64,000 bases of DNA from Acidobacteria bacterium UBA2990 (GTDB lineage Bacteria; Acidobacteriota; Vicinamibacteria; Vicinamibacterales; UBA8438). The notes below the pieces were generated by a model. It was not told the origin of the DNA. It searched no databases and saw nothing but the letters and a program-made list of their open reading frames with translations. The stretch is from positions 64,185 through 128,184 of the forward strand of contig DEAE01000023.1 in the NCBI GenBank assembly GCA_002347025.1, read 5' to 3'. Shown in pieces: positions 43,134-52,314 of this stretch (positions are counted from its first letter, which is position 1; each line of letters opens with the position of its first letter). Made by a program: the position numbers and the translations under genes.

Positions 43134-44843
43134 TCAGTAAACTCCGAGGTTGTCAATCCAGATGGTGCCGGCAGTGCCTGGAGCGACTCCACCGAGGTCG
43201 ACGAGAAAAACGATAGCTTCAGTGGCGTCTGGATCAAAGCGGCCATCTGTCTGAGGTGACACGCTACGTAGACGACTGAAGGGCAGGGTCACCTGAGTCC
43301 ATGTTGCAGTACTTTTCACTGAAGCCGACCAAATCTCGCGTTGTTCTGGAGCCCTAGTATTTTTGTCACGCAATTGCAGGGTGAAGCGATAGGTGCGATC
43401 GCTTTTGACGGAAAAGACGAGGCCTTGAAAGGAAGAGAGATTTCGAGTTCCGTTGCTGACGAGTGAGGCGAACGGCGAAGGGTTATCTGGAGTGGGAGTG
43501 CCAAGTTCAAAGTCTATGTGGGCAGCGAAGGATCCATCGGGTCCGCTACCTGGTGTGGTAGTGAGGCTGTTGACCGTTGAGGTCTCATCTGAGACTGTTT
43601 CGAAGGTGGTTCCGGTTTCGAAATTATCGAGAATGGTCGCTGCCTGTCGTTCGATCGGGTCTGGCATTCGTGACGCTTGAGCTCGTTTGTTTTGGGTCTG
43701 TTCTCCAAATATGTAAATCGGGTTGGACAGAATCCAGGGAATCGGCCAACCTGGGAGGTCTACTTCGATCCTATAAACTCCAGTCTCGGAGGTAGAAAGC
43801 TCAAGTGGGGGGGGACTTGCGGCAACCTCTTGGCCGTTTCGCAATAATCTCACGATAGCCGCCGCCGGAAGGGCACCGCCTGCCTTTAGTAGAAGGTCGT
43901 TGGCCGGTGCGAAGGTCTCACCCATTGTGCCAGTGCGGCCCTCACTTTCAGCTACAAAATAGAATCTGTCGGCCGAGGCTAGGCCATCTATCCCAATGTA
44001 GCTTCGTCCCTGTCTTAGAGCGTTAAGGATCGCATCAATGTCAGGCACGGCGGATCCGCTGAGGGGCTGATCGATCAGAACATGATTTTTGACTAGACCA
44101 AACAGCGTTTTGTAACTTGGCAATGGCAATCGCAGAGGGCCTGCTATTTGCTGCGGTCCGTGGGCATCTGCGCCTGCTAGAGCTGTAGTATGCCGCGTAT
44201 GAAGAGTCTGGTCCCAGGCTTGGAGAGCACTGGGACGACTCATCAAACGTAGCAGTGCATAGGTTGGGTTGAAAGGATACATGAGGGTCGAGAACACCAA
44301 ATTAATTAGTCCAGCAGTCCGCCATTGAGTGTCGCCGTTGACGACCTCGATTCCCCAGTCTCCTGGTAATTCCCAGCCAGTCCACCTTAAGCCATTGCGA
44401 GGATGTTCAGGGTGAGCGGCGAATGCGAGTCCGTGCGAGCCGTGGATGTCTTCTAGAGTATCGAGACCGTCTGCCGAAAAACGGTAGGGTTGAACTGGTA
44501 GGCCAACGGCCAGTATGTGACCCTCGTTTATTGAAATTTCGCTACCGATGATGGTCAGTAGTCCAGTGTCGTTGTAGCCCTCTTTAGCCTTGCCTGAGAG
44601 GGTGTTGTGATCGGTCACTATCAGGAAGTCTGCATTCGAAGCTGCCGCGGCCAATTGAACATCTTCGAGTGTGCCGCTCCCGTCAGAATAGGTCGTGTGA
44701 ACGTGAGCTAGTCCGGATACTCTTGCAAATTTTTCCGACAGGGTCACCTCGGAGATCGAGAGGGGATGCCAGAGTAGCGCACGCACTACAGGCACTGCGA
44801 AAATGATCGTGGTTGCCAGACATAGAGCCGCTCTGTGTGTCAT
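43134..44843 (-). CDS. Exported CehA/McbA-type PHP metallohydrolase with C-terminal carbohydrate-binding-like domain
   Basis: A 569-residue exported protein with two parts. After a signal peptide (MTHRAALCLATTIIFAVPVV), a PHP-fold hydrolase starts at GLAHVHTTYSDGSGTLEDV. It includes LIVTDHNTLSG, AAHPEHPRN and LAGADAHGP, the metal-binding blocks of CehA/McbA-type enzymes (carbaryl hydrolase relatives). The last 170 residues (from about ATILDNFETG to TIWIDNLGVY) resemble the CIA30/CBM11-like jelly-roll fold, suggesting binding of a sugar. GAGG about nine bases upstream supports the ATG. The substrate is unknown. It is convergent with the M28 gene. Confidence 0.82.
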   Translation of the reverse strand: MTHRAALCLATTIIFAVPVVRALLWHPLSISEVTLSEKFARVSGLAHVHTTYSDGSGTLEDVQLAAAASNADFLIVTDHNTLSGKAKEGYNDTGLLTIIGSEISINEGHILAVGLPVQPYRFSADGLDTLEDIHGSHGLAFAAHPEHPRNGLRWTGWELPGDWGIEVVNGDTQWRTAGLINLVFSTLMYPFNPTYALLRLMSRPSALQAWDQTLHTRHTTALAGADAHGPQQIAGPLRLPLPSYKTLFGLVKNHVLIDQPLSGSAVPDIDAILNALRQGRSYIGIDGLASADRFYFVAESEGRTGTMGETFAPANDLLLKAGGALPAAAIVRLLRNGQEVAASPPPLELSTSETGVYRIEVDLPGWPIPWILSNPIYIFGEQTQNKRAQASRMPDPIERQAATILDNFETGTTFETVSDETSTVNSLTTTPGSGPDGSFAAHIDFELGTPTPDNPSPFASLVSNGTRNLSSFQGLVFSVKSDRTYRFTLQLRDKNTRAPEQREIWSASVKSTATWTQVTLPFSRLRSVSPQTDGRFDPDATEAIVFLVDLGGVAPGTAGTIWIDNLGVY

Positions 44844-45147
44844 GACCGGGCCTCAGGCAGCGGTTGATACCGGTATGATGGGACTTGGTTGGGCTGTGGT
44901 ATCGACCGTATCGAAGAAACCATTCGACTGATGGTGGTGCTGTGGTTGCGTTTAGCATGTGGAAGGAATTGGAGTGGAGTCCGTTAATTCCAACCTGCTT
45001 TAGCAAATGCGTTCCATCCTGCCAGGGTAATGGCAACCGGCAGCCCGCCGCTATAGCCTGGCCAGTCGGCTAGTCCAAGGTGTGTGATGAAAGCCTTGAG
45101 CCTATTCCCTCTCAACCGGACATGGAAAGACTGTGCAGAATGCCGTG
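44844..45147. other. Intergenic region, 304 bases, no recognised feature
   Basis: Between the start of the PHP-fold gene and the end of the small membrane protein gene, both on the - strand. It probably contains the promoter of the PHP gene. Short open frames on the + strand (such as 44885-45073) lack ribosome sites and resemble nothing known. I see no RNA structure or repeat. Confidence 0.4.
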
Positions 45148-45597
45148 TCACCTAGCGAAAGCTTGGATTGCTGCCAGAATCGCTAATGGCAATATCAGTA
45201 TTTGGAGCAGAATGAAGACGGCTCTTGCTGTGGCATGGATCGGTCCGTTGCCAGTGCCTAATCCAGATCCAACGAAAGCCCCAAGGGCACTAGCAAGGAG
45301 ACCAAGAGTGAGGTCGCCGAGCACAATGCCAAAGACCACCCCAATGGCAATACCAGTGCCGATAGGAGCGATGGGTGAGGCACTGGTTTTCATCTGGCCG
45401 TAGGTGGTGGCGAACCATAGCAATACGAAGATAGCAGCGGCCGAGGTGAATACCGTAGTCCTCACCGGGTAGTCCGGAGGCAGTGTGTAGTCCATCATCA
45501 GCCAGTAGGGCAGAAGGGCGATTACAAAAAAGAGGACGCTGGCCAAGATCCAGAAGAGCAGGTGGCCGGCTGGTCCAAGCTGCTGGTTTTTGGGCAT
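45148..45597 (-). CDS. Small multi-helix membrane protein of unknown function
   Basis: A 149-residue integral membrane protein with four or five hydrophobic helices. The start at 45597 was chosen over 45651 because GGAG lies six bases upstream and the longer form only adds a polar leader. The first helices (HLLFWILASVLFFVIALLPY) and a Gly-rich pair (GIAIGVVFGIVLGDLTLGLL, then GAFVGSGLGTGNG) are the main landmarks. I do not recognise the family. It is flanked by non-coding stretches on both sides, so it is probably a single-gene unit. Confidence 0.6.
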   Translation of the reverse strand: MPKNQQLGPAGHLLFWILASVLFFVIALLPYWLMMDYTLPPDYPVRTTVFTSAAAIFVLLWFATTYGQMKTSASPIAPIGTGIAIGVVFGIVLGDLTLGLLASALGAFVGSGLGTGNGPIHATARAVFILLQILILPLAILAAIQAFAR

Positions 45598-45880
45598 ATC
45601 AACTCCAGTCAAAATTGGCTCTAGTTTGAGGGTTAAGCTATGTGGTGTCAAACGAGGCCGAGATCATGACATCGGTGTCGACTTAGAATCTATGGGCGAG
45701 GCATGGATTGCCTGGGATGGAAAGCGCAGGTTCCGTATCGAATTCGATATGGTTGGAGGGAGTCACGGAAACCTCCGTGTGTAGTTCTAGGATTCTCGCT
45801 GGAGCGATATGAGTCGAGTCGTTAGAATCAGGACCAAGGGCCATCGCCCGTTGGATCTAGCATAGTTGAAGGAGGGACGA

Positions 45881-46891
45881 ATGCGTCGAAGCTTGGTGGT
45901 TGGAACCGGTTTGGGAATGGTGTTGATGGTCTGGGGATTGATGGTGCCCACGGTTGTGGTGGGGCAGGTTGTTGAGACGGATTGGACGTTGCCTCGGACG
46001 GCGGATGGTGACCCAGACCTGCAGGGTGTTTGGGCCAACAACAACGCGACCCCGCTTGAGCGTCCTGAGAAGTGGGCGGGCAAGGCGTCATTGACTGATG
46101 AGGAATTAGCGTCGCTGCAGGTGGCAGCTCTGGGAGCTGTCGGAGATGGTGATGCCTTATTTGGAGATCAATTAGTCTTGGCAGCCATCGAGGGGATCGA
46201 AGCCACTTCTTACGATCCAACAACAGGTAATTACAACCAATTCTGGATTGTGGAACGGAATTTCACTGATCAGACCTCTTTGGTCGTGGATCCTCCAGAT
46301 GGCCGGATTCCTGACCTCACACCACAGGCTAGGGCGCGACGGCGAGAAGCTGCGGATTATAGGCGTGTTCATCCGGCCGATAGCTACGCGGACAGGCCAC
46401 TCCAGGAGCGTTGTGTTACCTATGGTGTTCCCACACTGGGAGCAGGCTATAACAGTTACTACCAAATTTTTCAGAGCGCAGACTATGTGGTGATCTTGAA
46501 CGAGATGATTCATGATGCAAGGGTCATTCCCATGACCGGTCAACCTCACCTTCCGGAGGATGTTAGGCAGCTGCATGGTGACTCCAGAGGATATTGGGAA
46601 GGCGACACTTTGGTTATTGAGACGACGAACTACTCAGCGTCGGCATCCTTCAGGGGATCATCAGATGCTCTTACAATGGTCGAGCGATTGACCCGGGTCG
46701 CTCCGGCGGTACTCGACTACGAGGTGACTCTTAAAGACTCGACCACGTGGACTCGACCATGGACAGTTCTTATCCCACTGACGGGAAGTGAAGAACCGAT
46801 GTTCGAGTACGCCTGCCACGAGGGCAATATTGGAATGGAGGGGATCCTCGCTGGCCATCGTGCCGAAGAGCGAGCTGCACGCTCTAGGTAA
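45881..46891 (+). CDS. Exported 'PDLQGVW' family protein, copy 2
   Basis: A 336-residue exported protein of the same family as the genes at 31003 and 55737. GGAGG lies five bases before the ATG at 45881, and the signal peptide ends near VVVGQ. Motifs are DPDLQGVWANNNATPLERP, LVVDPPDGRIPD, IFQSADYVVILNEMIHDARV, GYWEGDTLVIETTNY, LTMVERLTR and FEYACHEGNIGMEGIL. These match copy 1 in order and spacing, but the mid part (GDALFGDQLVLAAIEG) is specific to this copy. The activity is unknown. It precedes an M20 peptidase gene on the same strand by 104 bases. Confidence 0.75.
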   Translation: MRRSLVVGTGLGMVLMVWGLMVPTVVVGQVVETDWTLPRTADGDPDLQGVWANNNATPLERPEKWAGKASLTDEELASLQVAALGAVGDGDALFGDQLVLAAIEGIEATSYDPTTGNYNQFWIVERNFTDQTSLVVDPPDGRIPDLTPQARARRREAADYRRVHPADSYADRPLQERCVTYGVPTLGAGYNSYYQIFQSADYVVILNEMIHDARVIPMTGQPHLPEDVRQLHGDSRGYWEGDTLVIETTNYSASASFRGSSDALTMVERLTRVAPAVLDYEVTLKDSTTWTRPWTVLIPLTGSEEPMFEYACHEGNIGMEGILAGHRAEERAARSR

Positions 46892-46995
46892 CTGGTTTTG
46901 GGTCGCCTTTCTGCATGTCAATCGAGTTGTTCGTTAAGTAATGGCCCAGAATTTTCGTCTGAGGTAATTAGTCTAAGCGGCTTGAAGGGTGCTCT

Positions 46996-48282
46996 ATGAA
47001 GAATCCATTACTGACGGTGGGGTTCTGGTTGGTCATATGTGGTGCTCCGATAGCTACCGCTCAAGCAACTCAGATTGACTATGACGCTGCAATCCAGGCA
47101 TTGGCTTCTAGGTCCTCAGTAAGCGAGGGTCTTCAATTTATACGTGACCTTGAGTCGACTTCAGAAAGGGTTCTCATTGAACTTACAGAGATTCCAGCAC
47201 CTCCCTTTGGAGAAGAGAGGCGGGCGCAGCGGTTTGCAGAGCTGCTTCGAGGGCTAGGGCTTGGGGATGTAAGGGTCGACCAAGTTGGAAATGTAGTAGC
47301 GCGGAGAAGGGGCGTTGGAGGGGGTGAGGCAGTTGCGATTGTCGCACATCTCGACACCGTGTTTCCGCAGAATACGGATGTGACAGTAAGGCGGCGAGGT
47401 GGCCGTTTGTATGCTCCAGGTATCGGAGATGACACCAGAGGGTTGGTGTTGTTGCTGAATCTAGCCCGAGCTTTGGAGAGGCTGAGGGTGCAGACTGTTG
47501 CAGATATCTTGTTTGTTGGTAGCGTCGGTGAGGAGGGAGTAGGTGACCTGCGAGGAGTGAGATACCTTCTGCAAGAGGAAGGCGCTCGGATTGACCAGTT
47601 CATCGCGATTGACGGAGGTAGTGATAGCCGGATTGTCAATCAGGCACTTGGTTCTCGACGATATATTGTGCGGGTGATTGGTCCAGGTGGACACTCTTGG
47701 GGAGATTTTGGGAGGGCTAATCCAGCACATGCTTTGTCGAGGGCTATTTACTACTTTGATGTTGAAGCGTCAGAGGTAGTCAATTCTGGTCAGAGGGCGA
47801 GTTACAACATCGGTAGGATTGGCGGTGGAACTTCGGTCAACTCGGTTCCCCATGAGGCGTGGGCCGAAGTTGACATGCGGTCGGTGGACCCGGAACAAGT
47901 CGATCGTCTGGAGAGGGCTCTACGTCTGTCTGTTGAGCGGGCCCTAGACGAACAGAACCGAACTCGTGGGTCTGGTGCAGCGCTCCTGACCGAGTTCGAG
48001 CTAATTGGCGATCGCCCCTCAGGTAGTGTGCCGCGAGGGGTCCCATTGGTTGAGCGAGCGTTGGCTGCGACAAAATTCTTGGGTTTGCGGCCGGAATTAG
48101 GGGCGGCCTCGACCGATGCTAACCTGGCAATCGCGGCAGGTATTCCGGCCGTGACCCTAAGTCGAGGAGGCCAGGGAGGAGGGGCGCACTCTCCGGATGA
48201 ATGGTGGTCATCCCGGAACGCTCATGTAGGCGTGCAGCGGGCGTTGCTTGTGCTTCTAGCATCGGCTGGTCTCGCCGAGTGA
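46996..48282 (+). CDS. Exported M20 family metallopeptidase
   Basis: A 428-residue exported peptidase of the M20 family (PepT/CPG2-like). A signal peptide (ends ATAQA) and AAGGG six bases before the ATG fix the start. Zinc ligands are in order: AHLDTVFP (His, Asp), the bridging GIGDDTRG (Asp), SVGEEGVGD (Glu pair, catalytic and bridging), DGGSDS (Asp) and, at the end, GGAHSPDEWW (His). The inserted dimerisation domain contains RYIVRVIGPGGHSWGDFG with the His that completes the partner's site. It should cleave peptides or N-acyl amino acids in the periplasm. Confidence 0.9.
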   Translation: MKNPLLTVGFWLVICGAPIATAQATQIDYDAAIQALASRSSVSEGLQFIRDLESTSERVLIELTEIPAPPFGEERRAQRFAELLRGLGLGDVRVDQVGNVVARRRGVGGGEAVAIVAHLDTVFPQNTDVTVRRRGGRLYAPGIGDDTRGLVLLLNLARALERLRVQTVADILFVGSVGEEGVGDLRGVRYLLQEEGARIDQFIAIDGGSDSRIVNQALGSRRYIVRVIGPGGHSWGDFGRANPAHALSRAIYYFDVEASEVVNSGQRASYNIGRIGGGTSVNSVPHEAWAEVDMRSVDPEQVDRLERALRLSVERALDEQNRTRGSGAALLTEFELIGDRPSGSVPRGVPLVERALAATKFLGLRPELGAASTDANLAIAAGIPAVTLSRGGQGGGAHSPDEWWSSRNAHVGVQRALLVLLASAGLAE

Positions 48283-48674
48283 AGATCCGCCCAGTTGCAG
48301 AGCAGCGATCTGGAGTAGGCCTAGGGAGAAATCCTTTGAGTGCCCAGCCAGCTCGAGACAACTGTTAGTAGTATTAGGCCGTCGTCGGAGGGTGTTCGAT
48401 TCCGGCTAAACGTGCTGGCTTTTCTCCCGTGACAGCCCTCTTCTTAGCCCAGCGATGCTGTCGGCCCGGGTCTGGTCGATTTCACGGGACGTTGATACCG
48501 CCTACTGTTGGTGTCTTTGGGATCTCTGGAGTTGCTGCTACTTTCAATGTTACCCGGGAAGAGGGTGATGATGGATGATGCATTACCGAGAAAGGAGCAA
48601 CACACCGACCCATGAACAGGCCGGCGCGTTGCTATCGACGTTCTCGCAACATAGACGGTGACGTTGCCTTGCTG
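48283..48674. other. Intergenic region, 392 bases, with a gene relic
   Basis: Between the end of the M20 peptidase gene (+) and the end of the FAH-family gene (-). It contains one short sequence related to the FAH gene (see the pseudogene entry) and otherwise nothing I can support. No strong terminator hairpin was found here despite the convergent layout. Confidence 0.4.
48486..48590 (-). pseudogene. Short relic of an FAH-family gene
   Basis: Bases 48549-48590 align without gaps to 48882-48923 inside the intact FAH gene: by hand, 30 of 42 positions match. On the - strand they translate as NASSIITLFPGN, against YASSLITVYPGD in the intact protein. Beyond that the frame breaks; after a shift it could read VAATPEIP, similar to the TGTP stretch that follows in the family. 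It looks like a decayed tandem copy just downstream of the intact gene. The rest of the relic is too worn to trace. Confidence 0.35.
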
Positions 48675-49826
48675 TCAGCGATCGAGGTAGGACGCGGTCG
48701 GTGGTAGCTGGGCGCCGGACAAGTCGCCTGGGACACCCTCCTCGGCTACGACCCTATGATTCAGTGTGCCGATTCCCTCGATACTGGCGCTGATCGTCTC
48801 GCCCGCCTGTAGGTATCCAGAGCCTGTCGCGCGTTCTACGCGGCCGGCGCCAGTTCCACCGGATGTCCCACTTTGTAGAACGTCACCCGGGTAGACAGTG
48901 ATGAGAGACGACGCATATTCGATCAGTTCCGGAATATTGTGGATCATGTCCCCGGCTCTGGCCTCTTGGACGGTCACACCATCGATGACCAAGCTCTGGT
49001 GTAGACGCTCCATCGGGTCGCCGTAGAACTCTTTTGGAACGATCCACGGACCATGGGGCGCGAAGGTGTCGTGACCTTTACCGACGAACCAGTCTGAACG
49101 TGTCGCGTTGCCGCCCGGGGGGCGCCCACCACGATCGGATATGTCCATGGCGACCATGTAGCCGAACACATGGTCGTATGCACGGCTGGCGGAGATGTAC
49201 TTGCCCGTCCGGCCGAATACGATAGCCATCTCGACTTCCCATTCGATCCGATCACGGCCGAATGGCATCACGACGTCATCGCCGCTGCCGATGACCGCGC
49301 CACGGCTGGGCTTGAGGAACAGGTAGGGAACTCCACGCTGCTCCTGCCGTTCACGGGTTCGTGCTTGCAGTTCCTCTTCGGTACAGCCCTCACACGCGTG
49401 GGTGTAGAAGTTGACCGCCGCGTTCATGATCTTGCCGGGATACATGATGGGAGGTCGAATGCGCAGTTCCGACACGTCGTAGACGTAGTCGGCTCGATTG
49501 CTTCCAGAGAGTCGGTTATTGCCGACGGTGTCGTTGACGATTTCATAGAGTCGGTATTTGAGGCCGTATTCATAGCGGCCGATAAGTTCCAGCATGTCCT
49601 CCGGCATGGGGACAGTGGAATACTCTGGGTTCGATTCGAGTGCCATGTTGGCGACTTCGATATCGATGACTAGGGAGTCCCTGAGGACAACCCCCACATG
49701 TGGCACACCATGGATGTTGAAGGTGCCTACCTTGAAGGGTTCAGCAGGCGTGACATCCGTTTGGGCTGAGGCCCCCACAGCGCAGGCAAGCGCCACGACA
49801 AGGGCAAGAGTTAGAATTCTTCGCAT
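48675..49826 (-). CDS. Exported fumarylacetoacetate hydrolase-family protein
   Basis: A 383-residue member of the FAH family, which cleaves or hydrates acylpyruvates and related beta-dicarbonyl acids. Metal ligands are seen in IEWEVEMAIVFGRTGKYIS (Glu pair) and YMVAMDISDRG (Asp). Substrate and oxyanion blocks are KPSRGAVIGSGDDVVMP, FVGKGHDTFAPHGPWIV, IPELIEYASSLITVYPGDVL and SIEGIGTLNHRV. It has a clear signal peptide (MRRILTLALVVALACAVGASA), which is unusual because the family is cytoplasmic. GAGGAG lies five bases before the ATG. A relic of a second copy lies just downstream. An extra N-terminal region of about 110 residues precedes the catalytic core. Confidence 0.87.
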   Translation of the reverse strand: MRRILTLALVVALACAVGASAQTDVTPAEPFKVGTFNIHGVPHVGVVLRDSLVIDIEVANMALESNPEYSTVPMPEDMLELIGRYEYGLKYRLYEIVNDTVGNNRLSGSNRADYVYDVSELRIRPPIMYPGKIMNAAVNFYTHACEGCTEEELQARTRERQEQRGVPYLFLKPSRGAVIGSGDDVVMPFGRDRIEWEVEMAIVFGRTGKYISASRAYDHVFGYMVAMDISDRGGRPPGGNATRSDWFVGKGHDTFAPHGPWIVPKEFYGDPMERLHQSLVIDGVTVQEARAGDMIHNIPELIEYASSLITVYPGDVLQSGTSGGTGAGRVERATGSGYLQAGETISASIEGIGTLNHRVVAEEGVPGDLSGAQLPPTASYLDR

Positions 49827-50039
49827 ATAGCTCCTCTTTCGCGTGAATGGTTGGTCGCGAGGATCCTCTTGTACCCTTCGGTAGCCCAGAGTGTCAAGCG
49901 ACGGTTGCTTGGTGAACTCGATAATGCTACCTAGATCCTAAAGGTCTGAACAGAAGATTGGTGTGTCGCCGGTATGGGGATCTGACGGCAAGGAGTATTA
50001 TCAACCGGGGCCTGGAGCCCCGTTGGAGGGGCCGTTATC

Positions 50040-51326
50040 TTGGTGCGTTGCGGATTGAGGAAAGTTTTATTGCCAGCCCGCACAATCTTGGGAGCTCTTG
50101 TCTTTTCGTTCGGGCTTGGAGGCGTAGGCGAGGAAGCACTAGGTCAGGCTGCTACCGCCGATGGTCTGCGTGTATTTATCGATTGCGGGAGAGGATGTGA
50201 TTTTGACTTTCTGAGGCGGGAGATCGTGTTTGTGGACTACGTCAGGGATCGGCAGGATGCCGAGGTCCATGTCTTGGTGACAGATCAAGGTAGTGGGGCT
50301 GGCCGTCAGTTTACACTGGATTTTATAGGACTTGGCGATTTCTCAGGTCGAGATGTCCGCTATTTTTATTCTGAGAGTCGGACCAACACCGATGATGAGA
50401 CCCGGCGAGGGATTGCTCAGGTTCTGCGGGTTGGGTTTCTTCACTACATCATCGAAACTCCGCTGGCGCAACAGATTGAGATTGCGGCCGTCCGCGGTCG
50501 TGATGGCCTGGATCAGGTCATGTCGCAGCCCGATGATGACCCGTGGGATTTCTGGGTGTTTCGCGTTAGAGCGAACGCGCGGGCGTCAGGAGAGGCTTCT
50601 CGGAGGGATCGTCGTGTTGAAGGTAGTGCCTCCGCCAATCGCACGACGGAGGACTGGATACTTAGAGCCGAAGTTGATGGTGAGTATCGGGATCGGGTCA
50701 CGGAGCTAAGCACAGGGGCCTTTGTAGACGTTCGTAGAAGCTATGAGTTAGAAGGCCAGGTCGTAAAGAGTCTAGGGGAACACTGGGGCGCCTCAATTCG
50801 CGGTGACACCAGTGGTTCGACTTATCTCAATCAAGACCAGCGGATTCGTTTGCTTCATGGGATTGAGTACAACATCTTCCCGTATTCTGAATCATCTCGA
50901 CGGAGTTTGACCATCGCGTATGAGGTAGGGGTGGAATCTTTCGATTATGCGAGTGAGACGATCTTTGGCAAGACGGAAGAAACATTGGCGACACACGAGA
51001 TCGACGGGACATTTGATGTTGAACAACCGTGGGGAGATAGCCGAGTGAGAGTGCGGTATAACGCCTATCTTGGTGATTTTGGCAAATATCGTACTTCCTT
51101 TTTTGGTGATCTTTCCTTTCGAATCGTGCGAGGGTTCTCTGTGTTTGTTAGTGGAAGTAGCTCGCTGATTCGCGATCAGTTGTACCTGACAAAGAGAGAT
51201 TTGACGGATGAAGAGATTTTGATCGAGCGTCGCCAGTTAGCGACCGATTCTCGCTATCGCGTCTCGTTTGGGGTGAGCTATACCTTCGGATCTATTTTTA
51301 ATAACGTTGTGAATCCTCGCTTCTAG
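50040..51326 (+). CDS. Exported outer-membrane beta-barrel-like protein
   Basis: A 428-residue exported protein with a signal (about 1-36, ends ALGQA), a short N-terminal domain and a long strand-rich region ending in a terminal Phe (NPRF), the usual end of an outer-membrane barrel. The N-terminal block VFIDCGRGCDFDFLRREI followed by VFVDYVRDRQDAEVHVLVT is, to my recollection, a recurring unnamed family in Acidobacteria and Bacteroidetes. Barrel strands (WGASIRGDTSGSTYLNQDQ, RVRYNAYLGDFGKYRTS) follow, in a style like DUF481. The start is TTG at 50040, nine bases after GGAGGGG. The ATP-grasp gene begins 27 bases downstream, and then a PepSY gene: one likely operon. Confidence 0.65.
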   Translation: MVRCGLRKVLLPARTILGALVFSFGLGGVGEEALGQAATADGLRVFIDCGRGCDFDFLRREIVFVDYVRDRQDAEVHVLVTDQGSGAGRQFTLDFIGLGDFSGRDVRYFYSESRTNTDDETRRGIAQVLRVGFLHYIIETPLAQQIEIAAVRGRDGLDQVMSQPDDDPWDFWVFRVRANARASGEASRRDRRVEGSASANRTTEDWILRAEVDGEYRDRVTELSTGAFVDVRRSYELEGQVVKSLGEHWGASIRGDTSGSTYLNQDQRIRLLHGIEYNIFPYSESSRRSLTIAYEVGVESFDYASETIFGKTEETLATHEIDGTFDVEQPWGDSRVRVRYNAYLGDFGKYRTSFFGDLSFRIVRGFSVFVSGSSSLIRDQLYLTKRDLTDEEILIERRQLATDSRYRVSFGVSYTFGSIFNNVVNPRF

Positions 51327-51353
51327 TTAAGCCGACAATCTGGGGTGTTAGAC

Positions 51354-52295
51354 ATGAGTCGGATCTACGTCATTCATGAGAACAATGAGTGGGTCGAACC
51401 ACTACGAGACAAGCTCAGTGTCCGGGGACTGCCATTTGAGGAGTGGTTCTTGAATACAGGTGCTGTTGACTTGGGAAAGACGCCTCCTGAGGGAGTGTTT
51501 TACAACCGGATGAGTGCTTCCTCGCACAGTCGCGATCATCGCTACGCACCTGAATATACCGCCGCGGTCATTGCATGGCTTGAGAATCACGGACGACGTG
51601 TCTTGAATGGGGGCAGAGCTCTGCAATTGGAAATCAGTAAAGTTGCGCAATATACCGCCCTTGAAGCTGAGGGCGTGCGGGTGCCTAGGACGGTGGCAGC
51701 GGTAGGAAGTGCCGAGTTGATCGCTGCCGCGGAGGATTTCCAGAGGCCATTTATCACGAAACATAATCGTGCCGGCAAGGGGCTCGGTGTGAGACTGTTT
51801 CAGGATGTCACTGCTTTGACAGGCTATGTTAATGGTCCCGAGTTTGTGCCGTCAGTGGACGGGATTACCCTATTGCAGGAATATATAGCTTCTCCTAAGC
51901 GGGTCATTACGCGAGTGGAGTTTGTTGGTTGCCGTTTGCTCTACGCGCTTGAGGTTGACACCAGCCAAGGCTTTGAATTGTGCCCAGCTGATGCGTGTCG
52001 TGTTGATGATGCGTTTTGTCCAGTGGGTGAGGAGCCAGGTTTGCTGTTTCGCATTCAAGACCGATTCGAGCATCCACTGGTGGCAGCCTATCAAAGAGTG
52101 ATGGCCGCTAACGATATTCATATTGCCGGTATCGAGTTTGTTGTTGATAGTGAGGGGGTCCCCTATACCTATGACATCAATACAAATACCAATTACAACA
52201 CTGAGGCGGAAGAGAAAGCTGGGCGTTCTGGCATGGACGTGATCGCTGAATATCTGGGACGGGAATTAGTGAGAGTGGAACGGGCGGCTTCCTAG
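51354..52295 (+). CDS. RimK-like ATP-grasp ligase
   Basis: A 313-residue ATP-grasp enzyme related to RimK/glutathione synthase/alpha-L-glutamate ligase proteins, which join a carboxylate to an amine using ATP. ATP-binding and metal motifs are PFITKHNRAGKGLGVRLF, LLQEYIASPKR and, at the end, GIEFVVDSEGVPYTYDINTNTN, where Glu and two Asn should bind magnesium. The N-terminus starts MSRIYVIHENNEWVEPL. The ATG at 51354 is used; an in-frame codon at 51345 would add three residues. It is one of only two genes after 17.4 kb for which I cannot find an export signal. It sits between an outer-membrane barrel and a PepSY membrane protein in one operon. The substrate is unknown; a peptide tail or modified amino acid is possible. 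Confidence 0.82.
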   Translation: MSRIYVIHENNEWVEPLRDKLSVRGLPFEEWFLNTGAVDLGKTPPEGVFYNRMSASSHSRDHRYAPEYTAAVIAWLENHGRRVLNGGRALQLEISKVAQYTALEAEGVRVPRTVAAVGSAELIAAAEDFQRPFITKHNRAGKGLGVRLFQDVTALTGYVNGPEFVPSVDGITLLQEYIASPKRVITRVEFVGCRLLYALEVDTSQGFELCPADACRVDDAFCPVGEEPGLLFRIQDRFEHPLVAAYQRVMAANDIHIAGIEFVVDSEGVPYTYDINTNTNYNTEAEEKAGRSGMDVIAEYLGRELVRVERAAS

Positions 52296-52314
52296 GGGAA
52301 ATGGGCGAGAGGCG

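Noticed and set aside
45080..45403. A 107-codon frame on the + strand facing the small membrane protein
   Set aside because: It is the antisense of a gene with clear membrane helices and ribosome site.
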